Positions 52,507-56,227 of a stretch of 64,000 bases of DNA are shown in pieces. Origin of the DNA: Ahaetulla prasina (lineage: Eukaryota > Chordata > Lepidosauria > Squamata > Colubridae). The notes beneath the pieces are model-generated. The model ran no database searches. It saw only the letters and a list, made by a program, of their open reading frames with translations, and was not told the origin of the DNA. The translations under genes were made by a program, and so were the position numbers. The stretch lies in contig NC_080542.1 in the NCBI RefSeq assembly GCF_028640845.1, forward strand, positions 148,737,298-148,801,297, in the 5' to 3' direction. The first letter of the stretch is position 1. Each line of letters opens with the position of its first letter.

Positions 52507-55457
52507 AAGATAGATAGATAGATAGATAGGATTGCTGATTGCTTATTTGTACCCTATGACCATCAATTATGTTGTAAATGTTGTACCTTGATGAATGTAT
52601 CTTTTCTTTTATGTACACTGAGAGCATATGCACCAAGACAAATTCCTTGTGTGTCCAATCACACTTGGCCAATTAAAAAAAATCTATTCTATTCTAGATT
52701 GATAGATGAGAGAGAGAGAACTACTCAGCTCAGAAAGCACCAAGGACCCTCACAGTCCTCCTCCTCCTCCTCCTCCTCCTCATTTCTCATCCTCTTTCTC
52801 TCCACAAACCCCTCTCCCTTCTATCACTGATGATATTCCCTAGTTGGGTCGTGAAACAAACGTCTGCACGAAAAGCATCCAGCTCAAAGAGCCCCAAGGA
52901 CCCCCCCAGTCCTCCTCCTCCTCTTTGTCCTCTTCCTCCCCCTCCTCCCCAAAAAAAGATAACCCGCCTCCTGTCCTCTTTGCTTCTTCTCCAGGCAGAG
53001 GAGAACCCAGCCTCGGCTGCCCAGTTCATCAAACAGGTCTCAGCCCTGAAAGACAAGACGCACTTCAGCTCCGTGTTGTTCTCATGCCACGTGCGTAAGG
53101 TGAGAGGCACACGTGGGTCAGGCTGGCTGGGGAATTCTGGGAGTTGAAGTCCAAGCCATCCTCAAGCTGCTGAGTCTAAGACAGAGAGAGAGAGAGAGAG
53201 AGACGGAAAGCACGGACCAGTTAGAAACGTGGCCTCCACAGGTGTGGCATTGCCAATTCCCCTAACATCTGGGAACAGCCAGGTTCAAGAAGGCTGCTCT
53301 ATCCCTGGAGGTCTCTATGATACCACTTCCAAAGTATCAATTCGAAGCATGGCATCCACAGGTGTGTCCCCCCCCCCAACCAAGGTAGAGAAGGCCGCTC
53401 TATCCCCAGAAATCTCTATGGTACCACCTCCAAGGTGCCAGTTAGAAGCATGGCACTGCCAAGCCTCACATCATCTGGAAGGTGCCATGTTAGAGAAAGC
53501 CCTTCTGTGCCTGGAAGTCTCTATGATAACACCTCCAGCAGATGCCAATTAGAAGCACGGCCTCCACCGCTGTGGCACTGCTGGTTCCAATAACATCTGG
53601 GAAGTGCCAGATTAATGAAGGCCGCTCTATCCTTGGAGGTCTCTATGATACCAGCTCTAAGGTGCCAGTTAGGTGTGGCATTAACCAGTCTCTAGAAGGT
53701 GCTAAGTTAGAGAAGGCCGCTCTATCCCTGGAAGTCTCTATGATAACACCATCAGCAGGTGCCAGATTCAAGGAAGGCCATTCTATCCCTGGAGTTCTCT
53801 ATGATGCCACTTCCAAAGTATCAAATTAGAAGGACTGCCTCCACAGGTGTGGCAGGGCCAAGATTCCCCCAACCTACTTAGAGAAGTCTGCTCTATCCCT
53901 GGAAGTCTCTATGATAACACCTCCAAGATTCCAGTAAGTAGCCCAAACTTGATTTCGTTGCAAGCAAGAAGCCGTCACAGGATGGTGCCTGGTCCTGTAT
54001 TGGCCCCACCCCTTTTCCTCGATCTGGCAGGTGAGGGGGAGGTCCTGAAGTTGGTTCTTCTCAGGGTGGGGGCCTCCTTGACCATTTCCCAACCTCCCCA
54101 GGTCAACCGGTGCAACAAAAGGACGGATCGAGCCCTACTGATCACCGACCAGCACCTCTACAAGCTGGACCCCCGGAAGCAATACCGAGTCAAGAAGACC
54201 ATTGCTCTTGGCACAGTAAGAAGGGGTTTTTTGGGGGGGGGGTCTCCTGATTTTTTGGGGGGGGTTTGCGGGTCTGCAGAAGAGCAGAAGGTGTTTCCGA
54301 GGCCCAATTCACACGGAGGAGGCAAAACATTGAGAGCCTCGTTCCCAGCCTTACAGATTGCACGGAGAACAATGCCTAGTTGGGTCATGAGATGTCTGCA
54401 AGAAAATCCCTCCTCCTCCCCCTCCCCCTCCTCGTCCTCTTCCACTCCACAACCCCCTCCCTTCCAGCACTGATGATGTTACCTAGTTGGGTTGTGAAAC
54501 GTCTGCAAGGAAACCACCCAGCTCAGAGCACCAAGGACCCCACCTCACAGTTCCTCCTCCTCCTCCTCCTCCTCTTTCTCTCCACAAACCCCTCTCCCTT
54601 CTATCACTGATGATATTCCCTAGTTGGGTCGTGAAACAAACGTCTGCACGAAAAGCATCCAGCTCAAAGAGCCCCAAGGACCCCACAATCCTCCACCTCC
54701 TCCGGCGAGAGTTGCCCAAACGACCTTTTTTTAGAATAGAATAGAATAGAATAGAATAGAATAGAATAGAATAGAATAGAATAGAATAGAATTTTTTATT
54801 GGCCAAGTGTGATTGGACACACAAGGAATTTGTCTTTGGTGCATAGGCTCTCAGTGTACATAAAAGAAAAGATACCTTCATCAAGGTACAACATTTACAA
54901 CACAAATGATGGTCAATATATCAATATAAATCATAAGGATTGCCAGCAACAAGTTATAGTCATAACAGTCATAAGTGGAAAGAGATTGGCGATGGGAACT
55001 ATGAAACGATTAATAGTAGTGCAGATTCAGTAAATAGTCTGACAGTGTTGAGGGAATTATTTGTTTAGCAGAGTGATGGCCTTCGGGGAAAAACTGTTCT
55101 TGTGTCTAGTTGTTCTGGTGTGCAGTGCTCTATAGCGTCGTTTTGAGGGTAGGAGTTGAAACAGTTTATATCCAGGATGCGAGGGATCTGCAAATGTTTT
55201 CACGGCCCTCTTCTTGATTCGTGCAGTATACAGGTCCTCAATGGAAGGCAGGTTGGTAGCAATTATTTTTTCTGCAGTTTTAACGCTCCTTTGCACTCAC
55301 AGGTGTCCGGTCTGAGTGTCACCACCGGTGAGGACCAGCTGGTTGTCTTCCACTTGGAGAAGCAGAAGTTCCTAGTGGTGTGTCTTCACAAAATGCAACC
55401 GGCCAACGACAACCGGGTCGGGGAGCTGGTTGGGGTCCTGGTGGACCACTTCAGGAG
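17991..55457 (+). CDS. MYO1G: Unconventional myosin Ig (MYO1G), partial gene, 20 coding exons
   Basis: This single-headed actin motor binds membranes through its tail. In mammals it is enriched in leukocytes and acts at the plasma membrane. Twenty exons placed by family homology and GT/AG (one GC/AG) sites keep phase throughout, giving about 912 codons. Motor: P-loop GESGAGKT (residues about 102-109, across exons 2/3), switch I NDNSSR (about 156-161), switch II DIYGFE (about 385-390). Neck: IQ-like [15 protein letters not shown] and [14 protein letters not shown]. Tail: TH1, including [13 protein letters not shown]. Residues such as [16 protein letters not shown] and WGC in the tail favour MYO1G over its closest relative MYO1D. 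Missing are exon 14 (about 44 codons, actin-binding side of the motor) and the last exon. Mammalian MYO1G has about 1,018 residues, so the gap sizes fit. All exon frames are open. Confidence 0.93.
18410..18820 (+). mobile_element. tRNA-derived SINE with core repeated four times
   Basis: The head TTTGGTCTGGTGGTTAAGGC is an A-box-like tRNA region. The B-box core (GTGAGTTCTA(G/A)TCCCGC ... GACTTTGGGCCAATCACC) then occurs four times in tandem at about 67-bp spacing before the usual 3' part CCACACAAGGTTGTCGTTGT. Confidence 0.8.
19020..19385 (+). mobile_element. L2-like LINE 3' end
   Basis: It encodes the C-terminal ORF2 block ([22 protein letters not shown], frames shifted) followed by the 3' UTR and the tail CTGAGTCCTTCGGGAGAAGG and (AAT)n. 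Confidence 0.85.
19897..20306. mobile_element. Full-length Tigger-like MITE
   Basis: It begins GCGAGTCCTCGGCTTATATT and ends with the inverse GGTCATAAGTTGAGGACTG, about 410 bp, with the family's palindromic internal organisation. Confidence 0.82.
20319..20925. mobile_element. Cluster of Tigger-like MITE fragments
   Basis: At least three partial copies start near 20319, 20450 and 20612 (GCTAGTCCTCACTTAATGTC; TATTCCTCAACTTACGGCGG). Each carries CATCGCTAAGCAAGAA-like or GTCACTGAGTCAGACAAG-like blocks. Confidence 0.75.
21130..21338 (+). CDS. MYO1G: MYO1G exon 2
   Basis: The acceptor is CCAAACCAG. It encodes [39 protein letters not shown] and TCVVIS, the motor's N-terminal core. The donor is CAG|GTAGGG. 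Confidence 0.95.
21480..22075. mobile_element. CR1 LINE 3' end fragments in both orientations
   Basis: Inverted CR1 ends (AGTTGGAAGGGACCTCAGAG, CATCTAGTCCAGCCC) lie at 21500-21650 and 21912-22075. A forward copy (TTATTCTATGATTCAGCAGG) starts at 21655, so two copies face each other. Confidence 0.75.
22150..22690. repeat. Unclassified purine/pyrimidine minisatellite, CATGACCCAACTAGGGAAC family
   Basis: About five units in alternating orientation carry TTTCATGACCCAACTAGGGA or its complement with GGAGGAGG / CCTCCTCC tracts and CAAGAAAAC-like connectors. Confidence 0.7.
22860..22953 (+). CDS. MYO1G: MYO1G exon 3 (P-loop)
   Basis: It encodes [19 protein letters not shown] and [11 protein letters not shown]. 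With the preceding G it completes the ATP-binding P-loop. The donor is AAG|GTAAGT. Confidence 0.96.
22968..23340. mobile_element. Tigger-like MITE
   Basis: It begins CAGGTAGTCCTCAAGTTACA and ends GTTGTAAGTCGAAGACTAG. It starts 15 bp after the exon 3 donor, so it fills the 5' part of intron 3. hAT-arm fragments lie at 23400-23470. Confidence 0.82.
23741..23906 (+). CDS. MYO1G: MYO1G exon 4 (switch I)
   Basis: The acceptor is TTTCTACAG. It encodes [20 protein letters not shown], which contains switch I, then [18 protein letters not shown]. It ends in phase 0 at AAG|GTATGG. Confidence 0.96.
24344..24397 (+). CDS. MYO1G: MYO1G exon 5
   Basis: A short 18-codon exon, [18 protein letters not shown], with acceptor CTCTTGCAG and donor CAG|GTGAGT. 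Confidence 0.95.
24654..25246. mobile_element. hAT MITE interrupted by an L2 fragment
   Basis: The left arm CAGGGGTCTCCAACCTTTGC starts at 24654. The right arm ends TTGGAGACCCCTG at 25246. The flanks CTCTGGAT and CTCTAGAT form an 8-bp duplication with one mismatch. An L2-like 3' fragment (24701-25181) sits in the middle and is therefore younger. Confidence 0.85.
24701..25181 (+). mobile_element. L2-like LINE 3' end
   Basis: It encodes [21 protein letters not shown] C-terminal ORF2 residues (shared with 63380-63640), then the 3' UTR, the tail and (AAT)n. It lies inside the hAT MITE. Confidence 0.9.
25371..25722. mobile_element. Tigger-like MITE
   Basis: It begins GCTAGTCCTCAATTTACGAC and ends AAAGGTTGTAAGTTGAGATT. 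A partial relative lies at 26030-26185. The rest of 25723-26458 is unassigned. Confidence 0.8.
26458..27180. mobile_element. Tigger-like MITE carrying an L1 fragment
   Basis: It begins CAGGGAGTCCTCGACTTACG at about 26460 and ends GAATTGTTGTAAGTCGGGT at about 27178, just before exon 6. The right third is displaced by an L1 insertion. Confidence 0.85.
26772..27129 (-). mobile_element. L1 LINE RT fragment with 11-bp target duplication
   Basis: The minus strand encodes [10 protein letters not shown] and, further on, FADDLVF, two L1 RT motifs. GGTGCTGTTGT precedes it at 26761-26771 and follows it at 27130-27140. The piece is truncated at both ends. Confidence 0.85.
27198..27296 (+). CDS. MYO1G: MYO1G exon 6
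   Basis: It encodes [18 protein letters not shown] and continues to KEGGSNNR. The donor is AGG|GTAAGT. This loop is a few residues shorter than in mammals. Confidence 0.9.
27444..27835. mobile_element. Tigger-like MITE
   Basis: It has internal blocks GTTGCTAATCAAGACAGTTG and GGTCATACGTCACTTTTTTC and ends GGTTGTAAGTCGAAGACTG. Its start is degenerate. Confidence 0.8.
27905..28310. mobile_element. Tigger-like MITE
   Basis: It begins GCTAGTCCACAATTTGCAAT and ends GTCATAAGCCGAGGACTATA, in the opposite internal order to its neighbour at 27444. Confidence 0.8.
28467..28583 (+). CDS. MYO1G: MYO1G exon 7
   Basis: It encodes [20 protein letters not shown] and ILAAILHL, then the donor TTG|GTAAAG. The acceptor is CCCCTCAAG. 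Confidence 0.93.
28688..29665 (+). repeat. Tandem duplication flanking the solo LTR
   Basis: The segment 28688-28803 plus its continuation from 29459 resembles 29537-29665 (CTTCCTCACCCTTTCCTG(T/C)CTAG, CCAATGCTT(A/G)CAGAA). The second copy has no LTR and shows the empty site. Confidence 0.7.
28804..29458. mobile_element. Solo LTR with 5-bp target duplication
   Basis: 655 bp with TG...CA ends (TGTCCTGGCC ... GGGTCGTCACA), flanked by CAATG on both sides (28799-28803 and 29459-29463). No internal retroviral sequence remains, as expected after LTR-LTR recombination. The family is not identified. Confidence 0.75.
29730..30345. mobile_element. Tigger-like MITE relics with an L2 tail and unassigned GC-rich insert
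   Basis: An L2 tail (GTAAGCCGCCCTGAGTCTTC) lies at 29730-29785. MITE pieces lie at 29790-29850 and 30155-30345 (ending GTTGTAAGTCGAGGACTAGC). Between them, 29885-30150 has GGCGTGGCC repeats and is unassigned. Confidence 0.65.
30387..30593 (+). CDS. MYO1G: MYO1G exon 8
   Basis: It encodes [20 protein letters not shown] and ends [11 protein letters not shown]. It is shorter than the mammalian MYO1G loop and close in length to MYO1D. The donor is AAG|GTAACG. Confidence 0.94.
30780..31142. repeat. TTTA-rich low-complexity tract
   Basis: A 30-40 bp motif (TTTTATTTATTTTAATTTAA, TTTTACTTTAGT) recurs several times. Confidence 0.85.
31143..31830 (-). mobile_element. tRNA-derived SINE with core repeated about eight times
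   Basis: In inverse orientation, the SINE 3' end (TATCCCACCTTTATTATTTT, CAACAACCACCCTGTGAGGT) is followed by eight tandem B-box cores (GGGACTAGAACTCAC and variants), each with GATTGGCCCA and a CACCCAGCTGG-like block. The tRNA head ends it near 31800-31830 (GCCACCGGATCAAACTAG). Confidence 0.82.
31983..32128 (+). CDS. MYO1G: MYO1G exon 9 (switch II)
   Basis: It encodes [20 protein letters not shown] and the switch II block [13 protein letters not shown]. It ends in phase 2 at ACAG|GTAGAA. Confidence 0.96.
32161..32480. mobile_element. Degenerate Tigger-like MITE
   Basis: It begins AAGCAATCCTCACTTAACGA and has CACATGGTTGTTAAAGTGAA and CACGTGACCACGGGAACCTG-type blocks. Confidence 0.65.
32508..32870. 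mobile_element. Full-length Tigger-like MITE
   Basis: It begins CAGGACGTCCTCAACTTACA (from about 32500) and ends GGTCATAAGTTGAGGACTGC, followed by short CT and CA runs to 32938. Confidence 0.82.
32980..34745. mobile_element. Unclassified interspersed repeat (LTR-like), split by a LINE
   Basis: Two GC-richer blocks, 32980-33800 and 34253-34745, flank a Snake1-type LINE. They share style with the LTR copies at 42920 and 46190 (CTTCCTCATCACTAGCC, CTCCGAGCTGACATCTGG, CCCCCTCGCTCAGCTCAG), but no ends or target duplication were found. Weak open frames here match no host protein I know. Confidence 0.4.
33802..34252 (-). mobile_element. CR1/L3-type (Snake1-like) LINE 3' end
   Basis: It starts with AATAG-type repeats and TTTTTTATTGGCCAAGTGTG, running through the ORF2 end to CTCTTCTTGATTCGTGCA. 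Confidence 0.9.
34889..35003 (+). CDS. MYO1G: MYO1G exon 10 (relay helix)
   Basis: It encodes [20 protein letters not shown] through [13 protein letters not shown], the relay region. The donor is CAC|GTGAGT. Confidence 0.96.
35113..35463. mobile_element. Tigger-like MITE
   Basis: It begins GGTTAGTCCTCGACTTATGA and ends GGCTGTATGTCGAAGGCTAG. Confidence 0.82.
35499..35700 (-). repeat. (AAT)n microsatellite plus L2-like LINE tail
   Basis: About 32 AAT units (35499-35595) join the inverted L2 tail TAGACCGCCCTTCTCCCGAA. The microsatellite is the expanded 3' tail of the LINE. Confidence 0.9.
35835..36560 (-). mobile_element. hAT MITE arm followed by L1 3' fragment
   Basis: A palindromic hAT-type piece (35835-35942) is interrupted by a poly(T) stretch. 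After it the minus strand encodes an L1 ORF2 C-terminus ([43 protein letters not shown]). It is a 5'-truncated insertion ending about 65 bp before MYO1G exon 11. Confidence 0.85.
36625..36795 (+). CDS. MYO1G: MYO1G exon 11
   Basis: It encodes [20 protein letters not shown] through [11 protein letters not shown]. An L1 fragment ends about 65 bp before its acceptor. The donor is AAG|GTAAGA. Confidence 0.95.
37033..37800. mobile_element. Tigger-like MITE interrupted by a Sauria SINE
   Basis: It begins CAGGCAGTCCTCGACTTACG and resumes after the SINE at about 37541, ending AATGGTCGTAAATTGATC. ACCACTGTTAA before and ACCATTGTTAA after the SINE are a likely target duplication. Confidence 0.82.
37183..37540 (+). 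mobile_element. Sauria-type SINE
   Basis: The tRNA-like head has GGTGGCTCAGGGGCTAGGAC and the B box GCGGTTCGAATCC. The body contains CACATGACCACGGAGACGTC and the 3' end GGGGAACCTTTACCTTACC, the diagnostic Sauria SINE tail shared with Bov-B. Confidence 0.9.
37850..37985. mobile_element. Paired CR1 LINE 3' ends (inverted)
   Basis: Inverted (GGAAGGGACCTTGGAGATCT) and forward (TAGATGACCTTCAAGGTGCC) CR1 ends face each other. A degenerate MITE follows at 38030-38230. Confidence 0.75.
38449..38519 (+). CDS. MYO1G: MYO1G exon 12 (followed by a GC-AG intron)
   Basis: It encodes [20 protein letters not shown] through GDV plus two bases. Phase and homology to the next exon (T|YSVEGF) require the cut GTTAC|GCAAGT, a GC donor with otherwise perfect consensus. 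A nearby GT does not preserve the frame. Confidence 0.92.
38665..38870 (+). mobile_element. tRNA-related SINE (second family)
   Basis: It has A-box-like GTGCAGTGGCCTAGAGGTGG and B-box-like GTGAGTTTGATCCTAG, and ends near GGTCATTAAAAGACGATGC. Short hAT-arm repeats (GGGGAATTCTGGGAGTTGAA) flank it at 38575-38655 and 38873-38985. Confidence 0.6.
39050..39135 (-). mobile_element. CR1 LINE 3' end fragment
   Basis: GGAGCTGGAAGGGACCTTGG and GGTCATCTAGTCCAGG lie 40 bp before exon 13. Confidence 0.75.
39175..39249 (+). CDS. MYO1G: MYO1G exon 13
   Basis: The acceptor is GGGTTTCAG. It encodes [20 protein letters not shown] and LLYN, ending in phase 2 at AACAG|GTAGGT. The next exon in the family is not found. 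Confidence 0.94.
39342..40110. mobile_element. Tigger-like MITE split by a CR1 fragment and simple repeat
   Basis: The left part (39342-39447) begins CAGGTAGTCCTCGTCTTACG. A forward CR1 end (39448-39570) and an unassigned stretch with a CT run (39571-39820) follow. The MITE resumes at about 39822. Confidence 0.7.
40258..42919 (+). repeat. Minisatellite of about 58 units (44-47 bp) grown from a hAT MITE arm
   Basis: The left arm of a hAT MITE (CAGGGGTGTCCAAACTTGG) begins at 40258. From its right arm (about 40340) the unit GTTAAAGCATGCCAGCTGGG + GATT(G/C)TGGGAGTTGAAGTCC + TCC(C)(C)T repeats in tandem to 42919. Units differ almost only in G4/G5 and C2-C4 run length and in G/C at one site. No spacer or exon is inside. 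The array ends abruptly at an LTR. Confidence 0.95.
42920..43446 (-). mobile_element. LTR-like element, copy 1
   Basis: It begins TGTTCTGTCC and matches the reverse complement of the copy at 46190-46736 (TTAATTAGCCGGCACTATCA, TTTATATCTTGTGGGGTGTG). It has TATA-like sequence on the minus strand. The far end is altered and no target duplication is seen. Confidence 0.65.
43495..44060 (+). repeat. Threefold direct repeat, about 180 bp
   Basis: TTCCCAAGTAT(A/C)T and CTTCTATG(T/C)C(C/T)(C/T)T blocks, each followed by a hAT-arm GGTGGACTTCAACTCCCAGA and CCAGTCTTGTGAA, occur three times with some gaps. 44061-44375 shows nothing recognisable. Confidence 0.7.
44379..44915. mobile_element. Two nested Tigger-like MITE copies
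   Basis: One copy begins CAGGTAGTCCTCGACTTATG at 44379 and breaks near 44520. A second begins CAGGTAAGTCCTTGACTTAC at about 44527 and ends GGTCATAAATCAAGGACG. Confidence 0.8.
45079..45245 (+). CDS. MYO1G: MYO1G exon 15
   Basis: It starts in phase 0 with [16 protein letters not shown] and continues to [20 protein letters not shown]. Since exon 13 ends in phase 2, the two cannot be joined without a missing exon whose length is 1 modulo 3. Confidence 0.96.
45490..45940. repeat. Unclassified pyrimidine-rich minisatellite, GTTGGGTCATGAAATG family
   Basis: About four units of CACTGATGATGTTACCTAGT, GGGTCATGA(A/G)ATG(T/C)CTG and CTCCTCCTC runs. 45941-46189 is unassigned. Confidence 0.7.
46190..46736 (+). 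mobile_element. LTR-like element, copy 2
   Basis: 547 bp with perfect 10-bp inverted ends TGTTCTGTCC / GGACAGAACA. It carries GGATATAAAAGCAGCAAGGG as a TATA box about 190 bp from the 3' end. These features fit a solo LTR; no matching target duplication is visible. Confidence 0.65.
46750..47320 (-). mobile_element. LTR-like element, copy 3 (inverted)
   Basis: It is the reverse orientation of copy 2, starting 14 bp after it (GAGCGATGACTTAATTAGCC ... TTTTATACCCTGTGGGGTGT) and ending about 45 bp before exon 16. With copy 2 it forms a large inverted repeat. Confidence 0.65.
47367..47574 (+). CDS. MYO1G: MYO1G exon 16 (converter, start of neck)
   Basis: It encodes [40 protein letters not shown] and [11 protein letters not shown]. 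An LTR fragment ends within about 40-50 bp of its acceptor. The donor is AAG|GTACGA. Confidence 0.95.
47764..48440. mobile_element. Two adjacent Tigger-like MITEs
   Basis: The first begins CAGGTAATCCTCGACTTATG and ends GTTCGTAAGTTGAGAACTAT (about 48135). The second runs from there to GGGTCATAAATCGAGGATTA. Confidence 0.8.
48563..48786 (+). CDS. MYO1G: MYO1G exon 17 (IQ motifs)
   Basis: It encodes [20 protein letters not shown], the calmodulin-binding neck, then [20 protein letters not shown]. The donor is ACAG|GTAATC. A minisatellite starts only about 25 bp downstream. Confidence 0.95.
48811..49627 (+). repeat. Second minisatellite, about 17 units of the same hAT-arm repeat
   Basis: It begins in a palindromic hAT piece (ACAACTCCCAGAATTCCCCA / GGGGAATTCTGGGAGTTGAA). 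It then repeats the unit found at 40340-42919, mostly the 46-47 bp form with GGGGG and CCCC. It starts 25 bp after the exon 17 donor and ends about 110 bp before exon 18. Confidence 0.95.
49740..49884 (+). CDS. MYO1G: MYO1G exon 18
   Basis: It encodes [20 protein letters not shown] and [16 protein letters not shown], the start of the TH1 tail. The donor is TTG|GTACGT. Confidence 0.93.
49978..50415. mobile_element. Tigger-like MITE fragments
   Basis: A short piece lies at 49978-50078 (GTGTTCTCGACTTATAACCG ... GTCGTAAAGCGAGGACTACC). A longer inverted piece lies at 50130-50415. Confidence 0.75.
50423..50660 (-). mobile_element. L2-like LINE 3' end
   Basis: (TTTA)n and then TATACCGCCCTTCTCCCGAA and the AT-rich 3' UTR in inverse orientation. 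Confidence 0.85.
50735..50960 (-). mobile_element. CR1 LINE 3' end fragments
   Basis: Three successive copies of GGTCATCTAG(T/C)CCA(A/G)CCCCCTGC with intervening AGAATCAT(G/A)(G/A)AATAACA. 50961-51424 shows nothing recognisable. Confidence 0.75.
51425..51757 (+). repeat. Fourfold direct repeat, about 80 bp
   Basis: Each unit has GGAAAGGAGACCACCAGGAG, ATCT(C/T)ACAG and an (A/T)AG-CAGGATG(G/T) block. A short inverted repeat around AGCAAACACTGACACGTTTG separates units 3 and 4. 51758-52225 has one CATGACCCAACTAGG-type unit (51770-51830) and otherwise nothing recognised. Confidence 0.8.
52228..52295 (-). mobile_element. L2-like LINE tail
   Basis: (ATT)n and then TATATCCCGCCCTTCTCCGA in inverse orientation. 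Confidence 0.8.
52327..52530. repeat. (GGAT)n / (GATA)n compound microsatellite
   Basis: About 11 GGAT units are followed by about 30 GATA units with interruptions. Confidence 0.95.
52534..52697 (+). mobile_element. CR1/L3-type (Snake1-like) LINE 3' tail
   Basis: It ends CACTTGGCCAATTAAAAAAA and CTATTCTATTCT, in + orientation, directly after the GATA microsatellite. Confidence 0.85.
52730..52970. repeat. Unclassified pyrimidine-rich repeat, GTTGGGTCGTGAAAC family
   Basis: TCC runs surround CTATCACTGATGATATTCCC. An almost identical block recurs at 54560-54690, so the two are recent copies of each other. It ends 25-30 bp before exon 19. Confidence 0.75.
52995..53099 (+). CDS. MYO1G: MYO1G exon 19
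   Basis: It encodes [20 protein letters not shown] and [13 protein letters not shown] (35 codons) in TH1. The donor is AAG|GTGAGA. Confidence 0.94.
53222..53935 (+). repeat. Sevenfold minisatellite, about 60-125 bp units
   Basis: The core GCTCTATCCCTGGAAGTCTC + TATGATA(C/A)CACCTCCAA(G/A) recurs seven times. It is joined by GGTGCCAGTTAGAAGCATGG and CCTCCACAGGTGTGGCA variants. The open frames seen here are by-products of the repeat. Confidence 0.88.
54102..54215 (+). CDS. MYO1G: MYO1G exon 20
   Basis: It encodes [20 protein letters not shown] through KKTIALGT, the PH-like core of TH1 that binds phosphoinositides in this family. The donor is ACA|GTAAGA. Confidence 0.95.
54360..54700. repeat. 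Unclassified pyrimidine-rich repeat, second copy
   Basis: Three units of the CACTGATGATGTTACCTAGT / GTCTGCAAG(A/G)AAA(A/C) family with CTCCTCCTC runs. The last 130 bp are nearly identical to 52760-52900. Confidence 0.75.
54733..55298 (-). mobile_element. CR1/L3-type (Snake1-like) LINE 3' end next to MYO1G exon 21
   Basis: A 60-bp AATAG array opens it, followed by the 3' UTR and about 75 codons of the ORF2 C-terminus on the minus strand. Similarity to the copy at 8862-9478 continues to about 55298 (minus-strand residues [11 protein letters not shown] against QRIIRTAEKII). That point is within a few bases of the exon 21 acceptor AG (55301-55302). Confidence 0.9.
55303..55457 (+). CDS. MYO1G: MYO1G exon 21
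   Basis: It encodes [20 protein letters not shown] and [16 protein letters not shown], ending in phase 2 at GGAG|GTAGGT. A minus-strand LINE runs up to within a few bases of its acceptor. The final exon is not present downstream in the window. Confidence 0.95.
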
Positions 55458-55487
55458 GTAGGTCATTCCTCTCTCTCGAGCATCTCC

Positions 55488-56160
55488 AGCTAGTCCTCGA
55501 CTTACGATCACAATTCGCCTTCCCATCACTAAGTGAGATGTGGGCCACCGTTGTTAAGTGAATCCCTGTGGCTCTTCAGGGAATTGCAGGGCCTGCTTGT
55601 CCGAAGGTCACAACGGGATTGCGGTGTCACTGCAATGGTCGTAAGTCTGAGTCAGTCACAAGTGTCTGACTGTGGATCCACAGTGACACGGCGACAATCG
55701 TTCAGGGTGAAAAACGGACATCACTCGTTTCTTTTCCAGAGCTGTTGTCATGTCAGTCGCTAAACAGAATGGATGTAAGTCGAGGACTACCTGCATTGAC
55801 CCTGGGGGGCGATTTGAGGATGCAGTGAAAATGTGATAAATAAGTAATGGAGTCACATCTGATTTTTATGACCTCTTTGGCCATGGTTGTTAAGCGAATC
55901 ACTGCGGTCGTTAAGGGAGTAACACACTGGGGTTCAGCACTTAAGTCGAGAGTGATCCATCGGAGGCCAATTGTGGCTGTAAGTCAAGGAACAGAACTGC
56001 AACTTTCATCAATACGGGCCCCATGGCCAAGCGCCCTAATTTTGATCAGGTGTTAGTGAGGATACTGCGATGATCGTTAGTGTGAAAAATGGGGGGAGGG
56101 GTAGTATTGTTGTCACTTTGACTCAAGTGAGAGGATGAATGGCTGTAAACTGAGGACTAT
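55488..56160. mobile_element. Two Tigger-like MITE copies
   Basis: The first begins GCTAGTCCTCGACTTACGAT and ends GTAAGTCGAGGACTACCTG (about 55793). The second is degenerate (55860-56160, ending GGCTGTAAACTGAGGACTAT). Confidence 0.8.
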
Positions 56161-56227
56161 CAATCCTTTGCTTGAAGAATTAATGTGTGGAATTTATTTA
56201 TCAATTTAGCCATTAGTCCTAAAGGCT

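Noticed and set aside
53229..54473. Three overlapping open frames of 95-208 codons in intron 19
   Set aside because: They follow minisatellite units and end by running through the real MYO1G exon 20 in its own frame.
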